Shown: one piece after another, positions 35,460-43,518 of the stretch
How the letters are laid out: each line of letters starts with the position of its first letter
How positions within the stretch are numbered: position 1 is the stretch's first letter
DNA from: Mesorhizobium sp. NZP2298
GTDB lineage: Bacteria; Pseudomonadota; Alphaproteobacteria; Rhizobiales; Rhizobiaceae
Direction: 5' to 3'
Length of the DNA stretch: 64,000 bases
NCBI RefSeq assembly: GCF_013170825.1
Contig: NZ_CP033365.1
Span: forward strand, 2,244,001 to 2,308,000
The notes under the pieces: model-generated
The model's input: the letters and a program-made list of their open reading frames with translations, nothing else
What the model was told of the DNA's origin: nothing
Databases searched by the model: none
Position numbers and translations under genes: made by a program

Positions 35460-35698
35460 ATGGGACATTCTCACTATGACCCCACCGCCCCCGATCGCCG
35501 CGCGTGGAACGCGGGCAAGAAGGTCGGAACGAAACGCCCCCTGAACCCTCGACAGATATGGGCAATCCGATTCTTTCTCGATCGAGAGCGGCGACTGCGC
35601 GATCGAGCCCTCTTCGATTTAGCAATCGATAGCAAGTTGCGGGGCTGCGATCTCGTCAGGATCAAGATTGACACCCTGGTTCTCGGGGGCGAGTTTCC
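35460..35698 (+). pseudogene. Truncated tyrosine-recombinase/integrase (N-terminal fragment)
   Basis: A good ribosome site (GAAGGAG) and ATG begin a frame whose first ~78 codons read like the N-terminal region of rhizobial phage-type integrases (PDRRAWNAGKKVGTKRPLNP; DRALFDLAIDSKLRGCDLVR). After GGEF the resemblance stops and the frame runs antisense into the carboxylesterase gene. The catalytic Arg/His/Tyr half is absent, so this is a remnant marking a past integration or recombination point. The upstream 200 bp show no gene. Confidence 0.7.
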
Positions 35699-35702
35699 TA
35701 CT

Positions 35703-37268
35703 TCAACCGCCACTATAAACCTTTTTCCACAAGTCGAGCCGGGCCTTCAATGGATCAGGCCCGATGGTCACACCATCATTAGTGAAGTCGATGACCTTGT
35801 CCTCCGACGCATTGTAGGGCGGCCATTCCGGCCGCCCGTTGCCATTCGGGTCGCCGGTTTTGGCAAATGCCACCCAATACGAACTGGCCAAAACGCCCAT
35901 GCCCTTGTCGGCCTCGGTCACCTTGTCCTTCACGACTGCGGCGGGAATGTTGAACACATAGGGTATCTCAAAGCCATGCAACGTGCCCTTCCATTTTGGG
36001 CTGCTGCGCAGCGCTTCGGCGACATAGGAGAAGCGATACCAATAGGTCGGCTGGCCGGCACGGGCCACTTCGTCGGCGAGATGACGCGACGGCTCGACCA
36101 GCGTTTTGTCCGCCAGCACCTGCTGTTTCAGTTCGTCCAGCGTCTCGGTGCCCTTTGGATCGTAGAGCTTTCTTGCTTCGCCTTTGTTCGATCCGAACAT
36201 GGCGAACAGCGCTCTCTTGTTTTTTGCTACGCCAACGCCAAGGTCGCGATTGTTGGCGCCAACCATGACCGGCACCATGGCCTGATGACCGGCGGCGAAA
36301 GCAGCTTCGGGCGTCTCGGTCAGGAACTTCCCGTCAATTATGGAACCTGCCACTCCCACAACCGGCCTGCCGGAGGCCATGCCGTCGATTGTTGCCCCGG
36401 ATGAAGTGCCCGCTACGACCTTGTCCGCCGGCAGCTTGCGTAGGGCAGCGAGCGCCTTTTCATCTTCGCCCTTGATGCCCATGGAGCGTGCATAGGCGAG
36501 GGCGCGTTTTTGGGCCTCGTCAAGAGTTGTCAAGGGAAGCGATTTGGCCCGCGCCGTCGGGACGCCGGGCGATTGCAGGATGGCGCGAGCAAAAAGACCG
36601 CGCGACATGGGCGACGTCAGGTGAGCCATGACCGAACCACCGCCGGCAGATTCTCCGAAGATGGTCACATTCTTCCGATCTCCACCGAACCCGGCAATGT
36701 TGTGCTGCACCCATTTCAGGGCTGCAAGCTGGTCCATGTAGCCATAGTTGCCGTGCACCTCGTCGGGGGCTTCCTTGGCAAGCGCCGGGAAGGCAAAAAA
36801 ACCCAGCCGGCCCATTCGGTAGTTGATGCTGACGACGACAACTCCTTGTGAGGCGAGCGCTGCGCCGGGGTATTGCGGCGTGTTACCGTGAACCAGGGCC
36901 CCGCCGTAGATCCACACCATGACAGGCATCGGCTTGTCGGACGTCGCGGCTGGCCGCCATACATTCAAGGTAAGGCAATCTTCGGACTTGGGCAGATCGT
37001 CCACCTGCATGCACGATGGGCCGAATTCCTTGGCATCCAGGACACCTTCCCAAGGCTTCACTGGCTGCGGGTCGCGCCAGCGCAAATCGCCGACAGGCGG
37101 TGCGGCGTAGGGGATGCCCTTGAAGCTGACGACACCATCCGCAGTCACGCCGCGAACCGAGCCCCCTTCGATGGCGACAGGCACATCGGCCGCGTGGGCG
37201 ATGCCGCCAAGCAAACCCAAGATGATGGTAGCCAGTTCCATTTTTCGATATAGGGAAAATTTCAACAT
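35703..37268 (-). CDS. Secreted type-B carboxylesterase
   Basis: 521-residue alpha/beta hydrolase. A signal peptide (MLKFSLYRKMELATIILGLL, GGIAHAAD) is followed by SFKGIPYAAPPVGDLRW, SEDCLTLNVW, the nucleophile elbow FGESAGGGSV and a C-terminal region with FEIPYVF. Such enzymes hydrolyse esters in the periplasm or outside the cell. The start with GGAG ten bases upstream was chosen over one 21 bp earlier. Its 3' end overlaps the run-on frame of the integrase remnant, so the esterase lies at a rearrangement edge. Confidence 0.87.
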   Translation of the reverse strand: MLKFSLYRKMELATIILGLLGGIAHAADVPVAIEGGSVRGVTADGVVSFKGIPYAAPPVGDLRWRDPQPVKPWEGVLDAKEFGPSCMQVDDLPKSEDCLTLNVWRPAATSDKPMPVMVWIYGGALVHGNTPQYPGAALASQGVVVVSINYRMGRLGFFAFPALAKEAPDEVHGNYGYMDQLAALKWVQHNIAGFGGDRKNVTIFGESAGGGSVMAHLTSPMSRGLFARAILQSPGVPTARAKSLPLTTLDEAQKRALAYARSMGIKGEDEKALAALRKLPADKVVAGTSSGATIDGMASGRPVVGVAGSIIDGKFLTETPEAAFAAGHQAMVPVMVGANNRDLGVGVAKNKRALFAMFGSNKGEARKLYDPKGTETLDELKQQVLADKTLVEPSRHLADEVARAGQPTYWYRFSYVAEALRSSPKWKGTLHGFEIPYVFNIPAAVVKDKVTEADKGMGVLASSYWVAFAKTGDPNGNGRPEWPPYNASEDKVIDFTNDGVTIGPDPLKARLDLWKKVYSGG

Positions 37269-37545
37269 GACGACGATCTCCTCACTCATCGGCCAAGTTA
37301 AAGCCCAAGAACTTTACACCTGAAACGTCCGACCTGGAAACGGTTGGTAGTCTTTCTCTCGAAAAGCGCACCTTCGATTCCAGTCCAGGCGACGGCGATG
37401 TGTCTGTGTACGAAGCCGCCTTGCGAAAGTTAGATGTTTCCGGTCTGTGCTCGAAAGTCGCATACTTGGCAGTGAGGAACCCTCCACTGAAGGGCAACAA
37501 CCGATACGTCCAGCGCTCGACCACCTTCCCGTCGGGCCGCGCAGC
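37269..37545. other. Intergenic interval before the carboxylesterase
   Basis: About 280 bp containing the presumed esterase promoter. I see no supported gene, repeat or terminator. Confidence 0.5.
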
Positions 37546-37755
37546 CTACCTGCGATGCCTCGTCGACGACACCAGATAGCCCAACGCAAGCATCATGGCG
37601 CCGACTGCGATGCCCACGCTGATCACGCCTGCGGGTGTGATCCTGGCACTGCCCTGCAACGTGATGTGCTTTCCCACACGCAGGTCGAAAACGGACTTGA
37701 TTTCCTCGGGATGCAAGGGAACTTCGGATGAAGTTCCTTCTTGAGCAACTGACAT
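37546..37755 (-). CDS. Small single-helix membrane protein
   Basis: 69-residue protein with a soluble N-terminus (MSVAQEGTSSEVPLHPEEIK) and one C-terminal helix (VISVGIAVGAMMLALGYLVS) ending in a basic tail. The ATG has GGAG seven bases upstream. It lies 55 bp after the methionine aminopeptidase gene on the same strand and may be co-transcribed. No family recognised. Confidence 0.6.
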   Translation of the reverse strand: MSVAQEGTSSEVPLHPEEIKSVFDLRVGKHITLQGSARITPAGVISVGIAVGAMMLALGYLVSSTRHRR

Positions 37756-37810
37756 TTCCAGTCTCCAGTGCGAACATGCTGGGCACTGTAGCCCGAAATT
37801 TCGGTAAAGA

Positions 37811-38584
37811 TCACGCACTGCGCTCCAGCATCTCGTCGCGGCGCAGGGTCAAGACTTCGACGCCAGTCCTCGTGACGGCCACCGTATGCTCGAATTGGGC
37901 GGAGAGCTTCCGGTCGTTGGTCACGACCGTCCATCCGTCGCTCCCGGTCGAAACCTTGCGGGTGCCCTGGTTGATCATCGGCTCTATGGTGAAGACCATG
38001 CCCTCGCGCAGCTTCAAGCCCGTTCCCGGCCGTCCGAAATTGAGCACCTGCGGTTCCTCGTGCATCTCGCGGCCGATGCCGTGCCCGCAGTATTCTCGCA
38101 CAACTGAATAGCTGTTTCTTTTGGCGTGCCGTTCGATCGCGAAGCCGATGTCCCCCAGATGTGCTCCGGGCCGGACCTGCCGTATCCCTTTCCACATGGC
38201 CTCCTGGGCGACCCGCACGAGCCGCCTCGCGGCTGGTGCGGCATTGCCGACCAGATAGGTCTTGCTCGAGTCCGCGATGAAGCCGTTCTTTTCAAGCGTG
38301 ATGTCGAGGTTGATGATGTCGCCGTCACGGATGATCTCGCCTGGATCGGGCACACCATGGCAGACGACATTATTGATCGAGCAGTTCAGGACATATTTGA
38401 AGCCATATTGCCCTTTGCTCGCCGGACGCGCGGCGAGATCCACGGTGATGAAGCGGTCCACCAGATCGTTGACCTCCAATGTCGACATGCCGGCGAGTTC
38501 CTGCTCGTCCAACATTTCGAAGACCGAGGCCAGCATCCTGCCTGATACGCGCATGAGCGCCAGTGCGTACGGGGTCTTTACCAT
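37811..38584 (-). CDS. map: Type I methionine aminopeptidase
   Basis: 257-residue metalloprotease that removes the initiator methionine. Five metal ligands are visible: two Asp in INLDITLEKNGFIADSSKTY, His in YCGHGIGREMHEEP, Glu in FTIEPMIN and Glu in SAQFEHTV. Length matches the family. Its ATG begins one base after the stop codon of a ParD-like gene, so the two are translationally coupled. The gene is probably an accessory paralogue of the housekeeping enzyme, because it is located in an accessory stretch and tied to a small DNA-binding-like protein. Confidence 0.88.
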   Translation of the reverse strand: MVKTPYALALMRVSGRMLASVFEMLDEQELAGMSTLEVNDLVDRFITVDLAARPASKGQYGFKYVLNCSINNVVCHGVPDPGEIIRDGDIINLDITLEKNGFIADSSKTYLVGNAAPAARRLVRVAQEAMWKGIRQVRPGAHLGDIGFAIERHAKRNSYSVVREYCGHGIGREMHEEPQVLNFGRPGTGLKLREGMVFTIEPMINQGTRKVSTGSDGWTVVTNDRKLSAQFEHTVAVTRTGVEVLTLRRDEMLERSA

Positions 38585-38585
38585 G

Positions 38586-38792
38586 TCAGGCGACCGTTAG
38601 ATCCGCGAGACCCACATGCGCCGCCGCGAACTGCATCTTCACGATCTCGTTGAAGGAGAGGGTCGGATTTGCTTCGGCCAGCATGCCGACCTTCATCCAG
38701 AACTCGGCCTGCGCATTGATGGACCGGCACATCACTGTACTGGCTCGACGAGCTTCCTCATGCAGGTCGTCGTCGATTTTCACGATGCCCAT
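38586..38792 (-). CDS. ParD-like family protein
   Basis: 68-residue protein starting MGIVKIDDDLHEEARRAS with the helical pattern of the ParD-like group (MCRSINAQAEFWMKVGMLAE, ANPTLSFNEIVKMQ). The first part, KIDDDLHEEAR, resembles the ribbon of ribbon-helix-helix antitoxins. The ATG has GAGG five bases upstream; a TTG just before it is unlikely. It forms a two-gene unit with the methionine aminopeptidase, and an AT-rich palindrome lies over its promoter, as expected for autoregulation. Confidence 0.75.
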   Translation of the reverse strand: MGIVKIDDDLHEEARRASTVMCRSINAQAEFWMKVGMLAEANPTLSFNEIVKMQFAAAHVGLADLTVA

Positions 38793-38815
38793 CAACGCCT
38801 CTTAAAGCAGATAAC

Positions 38816-38839
38816 ATATGAACCATATATGATTCGTAT
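38816..38839. promoter_or_regulatory. AT-rich palindrome over the parD-like/map promoter
   Basis: A 24-bp imperfect palindrome centred on CATATATG (outer arms ATATGAAC and ATTCGTAT) lies 24-47 bp before the parD-like start; ten of twelve positions per arm match. It is a candidate operator for the ParD-like protein. Confidence 0.45.
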
Positions 38840-39162
38840 ATTGCCTGGTCAATCTTGTTCTGATCCCTGATCGCCTCCGGGCGAAGAGGACATTGACGAA
38901 AGCGCCGGGACACTCTCGAACGACGATGGCCGGGATGACGACATAGTGAACGCTCGCCCTGGGCAGTCGGCTCAAAGTAATCAGAAGGTCATTTCCACCA
39001 CAGCCGACGATATGGCAGCTTGATATCTGACCCACGGCCCATCGCAGGTCGCAGTCGGGAAGATTGTCCTGCTGGAACGGCCGGGCAAAGAATGCGCCTG
39101 GCGATCGTCCGATATCAACTGCGGCAGGTTCGTCATGTGAACCCTGCACAAATCATAGGTTC
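38840..39162. other. Intergenic interval before the H+-ATPase gene
   Basis: About 320 bp with no well supported gene. A minus-strand open frame (PFQQDNLPDCDLRWAVGQIS) resembles coding text but has no ribosome site or recognised family. The H+-ATPase promoter should lie here. Confidence 0.4.
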
Positions 39163-41514
39163 ATGCCCTTGGAAGCTGTAGCTCAAGACAATGCCGTTGA
39201 GTTGCCTCCGGGCCTTTCCAAGGAAGTGGCCGCGCGGCTTCTCGCCGAAGCCGGTCCGAATGAGGTTGCCTCGACCGAGGAGCATCCGGTTCGCCGCGCG
39301 TTACGCCACTTCTGGTCGCCGGTGCCGTGGATGCTGGAGATCACCATCGTCCTGCAATTGGTAGCAGGTGAGCGACTTGAAGCGGCTATGGTCGGCATAC
39401 TGCTTGTGATCAATGTCCTGCTCGCAATCGTGCAGGAAGGGCGCGCGAGCGCGACACTGGCCCTGCTTCGGCAGCAACTGGCCCCGAAAGCGAGGCTAAG
39501 ACGCGATGGTGCGTGGTCCGATGCTCCGGCATCGGTGCTGGTACCGGGCGATATCGTGCAGCTTTCGCTTGGCGGCATCGTGCCGGCCGACGTGCGCCTG
39601 CTGTCCGGCTCGGTGCTTCTGGATCAGTCGATGCTGACAGGTGAATCCGTTGCCGTGGAGCAGCAAGGCGGCGCTACCGCCTATGCCGGTGCTTTGGTGC
39701 GGCGGGGCGAAGCGGTCGCCGAAGTCGTGGCGACCGGTCCGCGAACCTATTTCGGCCGCACCGCCGAATTGGTTAAGACCGCGGACGTCGAGAGCAGCGA
39801 GCAGAAGGCCGTGCTCGGCGTCGTCAAGGCGCTGACCGCGGTCAACATGGCAATCGTGGTGGCGATGGTCGCCTACGCCTACACCATCGGCATGACGGTG
39901 GCGCAAATCGTGCCGCTGGTGCTGGCCGCGCTTCTGTCCGCCGTGCCTGTCGCCATGCCGGCGGTGTTCACCTTGGCGGCGACAGTCGGTGCGCAAAAAC
40001 TTGCACGTCAGGGCGTGCTGCTGGCCAGGCTCTCCGCCTTGCAGGAAGCCGCGATGATAGACGTGCTTTGTGTCGACAAGACCGGAACGCTGACGGAAAA
40101 CAGTCTCGGCGTCGGCCAGGTGATCGTCCTGGCTGCGGGAATGAATGATGCCGCGGTGCTTGCCCACGCCGCCGCCGCCAGCTCGACCGATGGCCAGGAC
40201 CCTGTCGATGCAGCCGTCCGCGCAGCAGTCTCCCATTCATCGGAGCCGGCCTTGAAGGTGCTCCGCTTCACGCCCTTCGATCCCGCGGTCAAGATGTCGG
40301 AGGCGATCACCGCCGGGCCGGACGGCCAAGAGATTCGTATCGCCAAGGGTTCGCCGATCGCCATTTCCACACTCGCGCCCTTAACTCCAGATATGCAGGC
40401 CTCCATAACCAACCTTAGCAGCGAGGGATATCGCGTCTTGGCGGTCGCGGCCGGCAGCGCGGGAGCCATGGCGGTGCTCGGCCTTATCGGGCTCAGCGAC
40501 CCGCCGCGTGCGGACTCAAAGCCCTTGCTCAGCGACTTGAAGGCACTGGGCATCGCGCCGATCATGATCACTGGCGACACCGCTGAGACCGCGGGTACCG
40601 TCGCTCACGCCATCGGGTTGGATGGGCCGGTTTGTCCGCCAGGCCGAATCCCGGAGAAGGCAGCGCCGCAGGACTATGCTGTCTACGCCGGCGTGTTCCC
40701 GGAAGACAAGTTCAAGCTGGTGCGCGCCTTTCAAAGCGAGGGCCATGCTGTTGGCATGTGCGGCGACGGCGCCAATGACGCTCCCGCGCTGCGCCAGGCG
40801 CAGATGGGCATCGCCGTCGCCAGTGCCACCGACGTCGCCAAGTCCGCTGCTGGTCTGGTGCTGACCGCGCCAGGCTTGCGCGGCATCGTGGCTTGTATCG
40901 AGGAGGGCAGGGCCGCCTTCCGGCGTGTGCTGACCTTCACGCTGAGCATGCTGGTCAACAAGGCGGTGACGCTGATCGTCATGGGCGGCGGGCTGGTGAT
41001 GACGGGTCACGCAGTGATGACACCGCTGCTCCAGGTTCTCTGGATGCTGACCGGGGACATCGCGATGATGGCGCGCGCTGGTGACCGTGCCAAGCCTACG
41101 CCCTATCCCAACGCGTGGCGCATCCGAGAATTGACGCTTGCCGCGCTGCCATTGGGGGCCGTGAAGCTGACCTATGCCATGACGATACTGGCTCTTGGCT
41201 GGTTCTGGCTACGGTTTGACGCCGAAACGATGCAGAGTCTCACCTTCCTTACTCTCGTGCTGGCTGGGCAGGCGACGAGCCTCGTGCTGCGCGAGCGCGA
41301 CCATGTCTGGCAATCGCGTCCTGCGGCCGTGCTTTTGGGGGCGATTGCGATCGCGGCGGCCGTCGCAACGACCTTCGCCTGGGCCGGGTGGTTCATGGCG
41401 CCGTTACCGGATTGGCTCATTCTGGCGCTGTATGGAACGACAATCGGCTTTGGCCTGGTCTTCGATGCTGTAAAGGTTGCCGTGCTTAAGCGCCTGCCGG
41501 TGGACCGCCGATGA
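39163..41514 (+). CDS. Plasma-membrane-type proton-exporting P-type ATPase
   Basis: 783-residue P3A-type ATPase, shorter than fungal and plant enzymes (about 900) because the C-terminal regulatory tail is reduced. Blocks are the TGES motif (QSMLTGESVAV), the phosphorylated Asp in CVDKTGTLTEN, the hinge GDGANDAPALRQAQMGIAV, and ten hydrophobic segments. It uses ATP to export protons and would help pH homeostasis. The first ATG giving the family N-terminus (MPLEAVAQ) was chosen; a longer frame upstream has no ribosome site. It is followed by a zone of gene remnants. Confidence 0.88.
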   Translation: MPLEAVAQDNAVELPPGLSKEVAARLLAEAGPNEVASTEEHPVRRALRHFWSPVPWMLEITIVLQLVAGERLEAAMVGILLVINVLLAIVQEGRASATLALLRQQLAPKARLRRDGAWSDAPASVLVPGDIVQLSLGGIVPADVRLLSGSVLLDQSMLTGESVAVEQQGGATAYAGALVRRGEAVAEVVATGPRTYFGRTAELVKTADVESSEQKAVLGVVKALTAVNMAIVVAMVAYAYTIGMTVAQIVPLVLAALLSAVPVAMPAVFTLAATVGAQKLARQGVLLARLSALQEAAMIDVLCVDKTGTLTENSLGVGQVIVLAAGMNDAAVLAHAAAASSTDGQDPVDAAVRAAVSHSSEPALKVLRFTPFDPAVKMSEAITAGPDGQEIRIAKGSPIAISTLAPLTPDMQASITNLSSEGYRVLAVAAGSAGAMAVLGLIGLSDPPRADSKPLLSDLKALGIAPIMITGDTAETAGTVAHAIGLDGPVCPPGRIPEKAAPQDYAVYAGVFPEDKFKLVRAFQSEGHAVGMCGDGANDAPALRQAQMGIAVASATDVAKSAAGLVLTAPGLRGIVACIEEGRAAFRRVLTFTLSMLVNKAVTLIVMGGGLVMTGHAVMTPLLQVLWMLTGDIAMMARAGDRAKPTPYPNAWRIRELTLAALPLGAVKLTYAMTILALGWFWLRFDAETMQSLTFLTLVLAGQATSLVLRERDHVWQSRPAAVLLGAIAIAAAVATTFAWAGWFMAPLPDWLILALYGTTIGFGLVFDAVKVAVLKRLPVDRR

Positions 41515-41521
41515 TATGTTC

Positions 41522-41911
41522 TCAATGTGATACGTCTTGCCCCCTCTTGGCGGGGGAGGAAAAGCGGAATGATGGAAAGCATCTCTCGAAGCGGTAATCC
41601 GCTGGCAGGCCCCATTTCGCGCGGTACTCGTCCGGCGTCAGGCCGTAGTGGGTCGCGAGGTGCCGCTTCAGCGACTTGAGCTTCCTCCCGTCCTCGAGGC
41701 TGATGATGTAGTCCGGCGCGGCCGATTTCTTGATCGCTACCGCAGGCTTGAGAGCTTCGGATTTTTCCGGCGCGCGATCTTCGCTGACGGTGCCCTTCGA
41801 TGCAGCGTGGATCTGCCCGAGCAGGGCAGGGAGATCGCCAACGGGAACCGGCATCGTGCTGGAGGTTATGCGCGAGCCAATGCTCGCCCTCCTGCTTGCC
41901 GGCGATGCCAT
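41522..41911 (-). pseudogene. MucR/Ros-type regulator, both ends replaced
   Basis: The core matches MucR proteins: VPVGDLPALLGQIHAAS, then KKSAAPDYIISLEDGRKLKS and LKRHLATHYGLTPDEYRAKW. The zinc-ligand cysteine (usually CLEDG) is serine here, as in some Mesorhizobium relatives. The first ~20 residues are antisense to a P-type ATPase fragment on the other strand and do not resemble MucR, and the last ~25 residues after WGLPADY also diverge. It is thus a MucR core trapped in rearranged DNA; it may still be translated, but normal function is doubtful. Confidence 0.6.
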
Positions 41912-41963
41912 CTATCTGCTGCTCGGTGATCTGAAAGAGGCGATTATCTCCTCGCATTTCGCA
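41856..41963 (+). pseudogene. P-type cation ATPase N-terminal fragment
   Basis: About 36 codons read VLEVMREPMLALLLAGDAIY then LLLGDLKEAIISSHFA, the first membrane hairpin of cation-transporting P-type ATPases. Both sides are unrelated. It lies antisense to the artificial N-terminus of the MucR remnant. Confidence 0.6.
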
Positions 41964-41965
41964 GG

Positions 41966-42121
41966 GCAATCGAGGCGCTGTTCGCTTCACGCGCCTTGGA
42001 GGAAGCAGACCTTATCGTGGCGGGTGCCTATAGCCATTCGCAGTTTCGTGAGGCCCTGTTTGGGGGAATGACCGAATCCCTCCTTGAGCAATTCTTGCCA
42101 CCGGTGTTGGTATCGCACTAA
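41966..42121 (+). pseudogene. Universal stress protein C-terminal fragment
   Basis: 52 codons ending in TAA read like the last third of a UspA domain (EEADLIVAGAYSHSQFREAL, FGGMTESLLEQFLPPVLVSH). The frame differs from that of the ATPase fragment that abuts it. N-terminal nucleotide-binding parts are missing. Confidence 0.6.
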
Positions 42122-42400
42122 GGGAGGGGCCGCCCCACCGCCTGACGCCAGGAGGACTGCTTCGACGGTCTCTATGAACAGACCTCGATCATCGTCACCA
42201 TCGACTTGTCGTTCAGAAAATGGCCAGCTGTCTTCGGCGACGCCAAGATGACGACTGCGCTGCTGGGGAGCAGTTCTGGAAGCCTTTTGACGGCGGTATT
42301 CAAGGCCCAACTTGATCGCACAATCTCTACAAAGCTTTCCCCGCTGCACGATATGGGCGAGGGAGTCCGAAAGCGCGCAACACTGACATTTCTTAAGCAT
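41987..42400 (-). CDS. Cysteine-rich hypothetical protein with disturbed C-terminus
   Basis: 137-residue frame with a strong ribosome site (GGGGAG seven bases before ATG). Its start MLKKCQCCALSDSLAHIVQR, followed by GKLCRDCAIKLGLEYRRQK, suggests a small zinc ribbon (CxCC and CxxC). The second half is antisense to the universal stress protein fragment, so the present C-terminus is probably artificial. No family recognised. Confidence 0.35.
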   Translation of the reverse strand: MLKKCQCCALSDSLAHIVQRGKLCRDCAIKLGLEYRRQKASRTAPQQRSRHLGVAEDSWPFSERQVDGDDDRGLFIETVEAVLLASGGGAAPPLVRYQHRWQELLKEGFGHSPKQGLTKLRMAIGTRHDKVCFLQGA

Positions 42401-42436
42401 TTGGAGACTCCCCGCTTGGGCGCTAGAGTTTCACAG

Positions 42437-43471
42437 TTAGGCCGCATCTGGATCTTTCGGTGCAAGGAGCAGCGCGACCTCAACGCGGTTGCGGCCCTTG
42501 TGCTTGGCCTTGTAAAGGGCGGTGTCGGCGGCAAGAAGCAGGCCCTCCGGCATGCTGATCGTCCCGCCGGACCGGGACAGTGCGGTGGCGGATCCGATGC
42601 TGACGGTGACATACCCGCCGCCTTCCGGATTATCGGCATGAGGCAGACCGAGTTTTTCGATTGCGACCCTCAGCCGTTCCGCTATTTCAACCGCTCCATC
42701 GGCATCGGTATCTGGCAAAATGATGGCGATCTCTTCACCACCGTATCGGGCTGCCTCGTCAGCGGGGCGATGAAGGGCATTCTTGATGGCAGTAGCAACG
42801 GCACGAAGACAATCATCGCCAACCTGGTGGCCGTATCGGTCGTTAAACCCCTTGAACCGATCGACATCGAGCAGCAGCAGGGACATCTTTCCGCCAATCC
42901 GAACGGTGCGCCGCCATTCCCTGTCCAAGGCCTCGTCGAAGGCTCGGCGGTTGCCCAGTCCGGTCAATCCGTCCGCCATCGCCAGCGCGCGGAGCTGCTC
43001 TTCGAGCTGCTTGCGTTCTGTTATATCTCTCATGATCAGGACGAAATCGCTTGGAACGCGAGTTACAGGATCTCGGACGATGCGCGCCTTGCTCTCCACC
43101 CAGACAGTCGTGCCATCTTTCCGTCGGACCTCGAGCGCCAAAGGTGCGCCTTCGTCGGCCCCGGCAAGCATAAGTGCGGTTTCGGCAGCGATGCCCTGGA
43201 GATGCTCGGGCGGAACGAACACTTCCGGGCCATGCCCCAGCATTTCCTCGGGTAGCCATCCTAGAAGTCGGGTGCATGACGGTGAAACATAGCGCGCCTT
43301 CATGTCCGGTCCGATTTGCATGATGACGTCACCGCTGTTCTCGGCGAGCATTCGAAAATTCGGCTCCTCGGCGACAATGCCCGAAGGCATAACCAGACTT
43401 CCCGGAACTTGCGTGGGCTCGGCTTGACCGAGACTCTTCCGAAAGAGTCGTAACGCGGTTGGCAGACGCAT
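42437..43471 (-). CDS. PAS-GGDEF diguanylate cyclase
   Basis: 344-residue protein that should make cyclic-di-GMP. A PAS/PAC sensor (NFRMLAENSGDVIMQIGPDM; VLIMRDITERKQLEEQLRAL) precedes a GGDEF domain with active-site GGEEI and an inhibitory I-site RPAD five residues before it, so it is probably active and feedback-inhibited. The start MRLPTALRLFRKS has GGAGGG about nine bases upstream; a longer in-frame extension lacks support. It lies 47 bp after the GGDEF-EAL gene on the same strand. Confidence 0.86.
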   Translation of the reverse strand: MRLPTALRLFRKSLGQAEPTQVPGSLVMPSGIVAEEPNFRMLAENSGDVIMQIGPDMKARYVSPSCTRLLGWLPEEMLGHGPEVFVPPEHLQGIAAETALMLAGADEGAPLALEVRRKDGTTVWVESKARIVRDPVTRVPSDFVLIMRDITERKQLEEQLRALAMADGLTGLGNRRAFDEALDREWRRTVRIGGKMSLLLLDVDRFKGFNDRYGHQVGDDCLRAVATAIKNALHRPADEAARYGGEEIAIILPDTDADGAVEIAERLRVAIEKLGLPHADNPEGGGYVTVSIGSATALSRSGGTISMPEGLLLAADTALYKAKHKGRNRVEVALLLAPKDPDAA

Positions 43472-43518
43472 ATTTGTTTCCCTCCCCGGGTCTTGTGCTG
43501 CGGACCCGCAGCAGTCTT

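Noticed and set aside
38802..39149. 115-codon minus-strand frame before the H+-ATPase.
   Set aside because: No ribosome site and no recognised family; kept only as a remark on the intergenic interval.
41535..41557. CCCCC/GGGGG hairpin after the H+-ATPase as a terminator.
   Set aside because: No following T-run on either strand.
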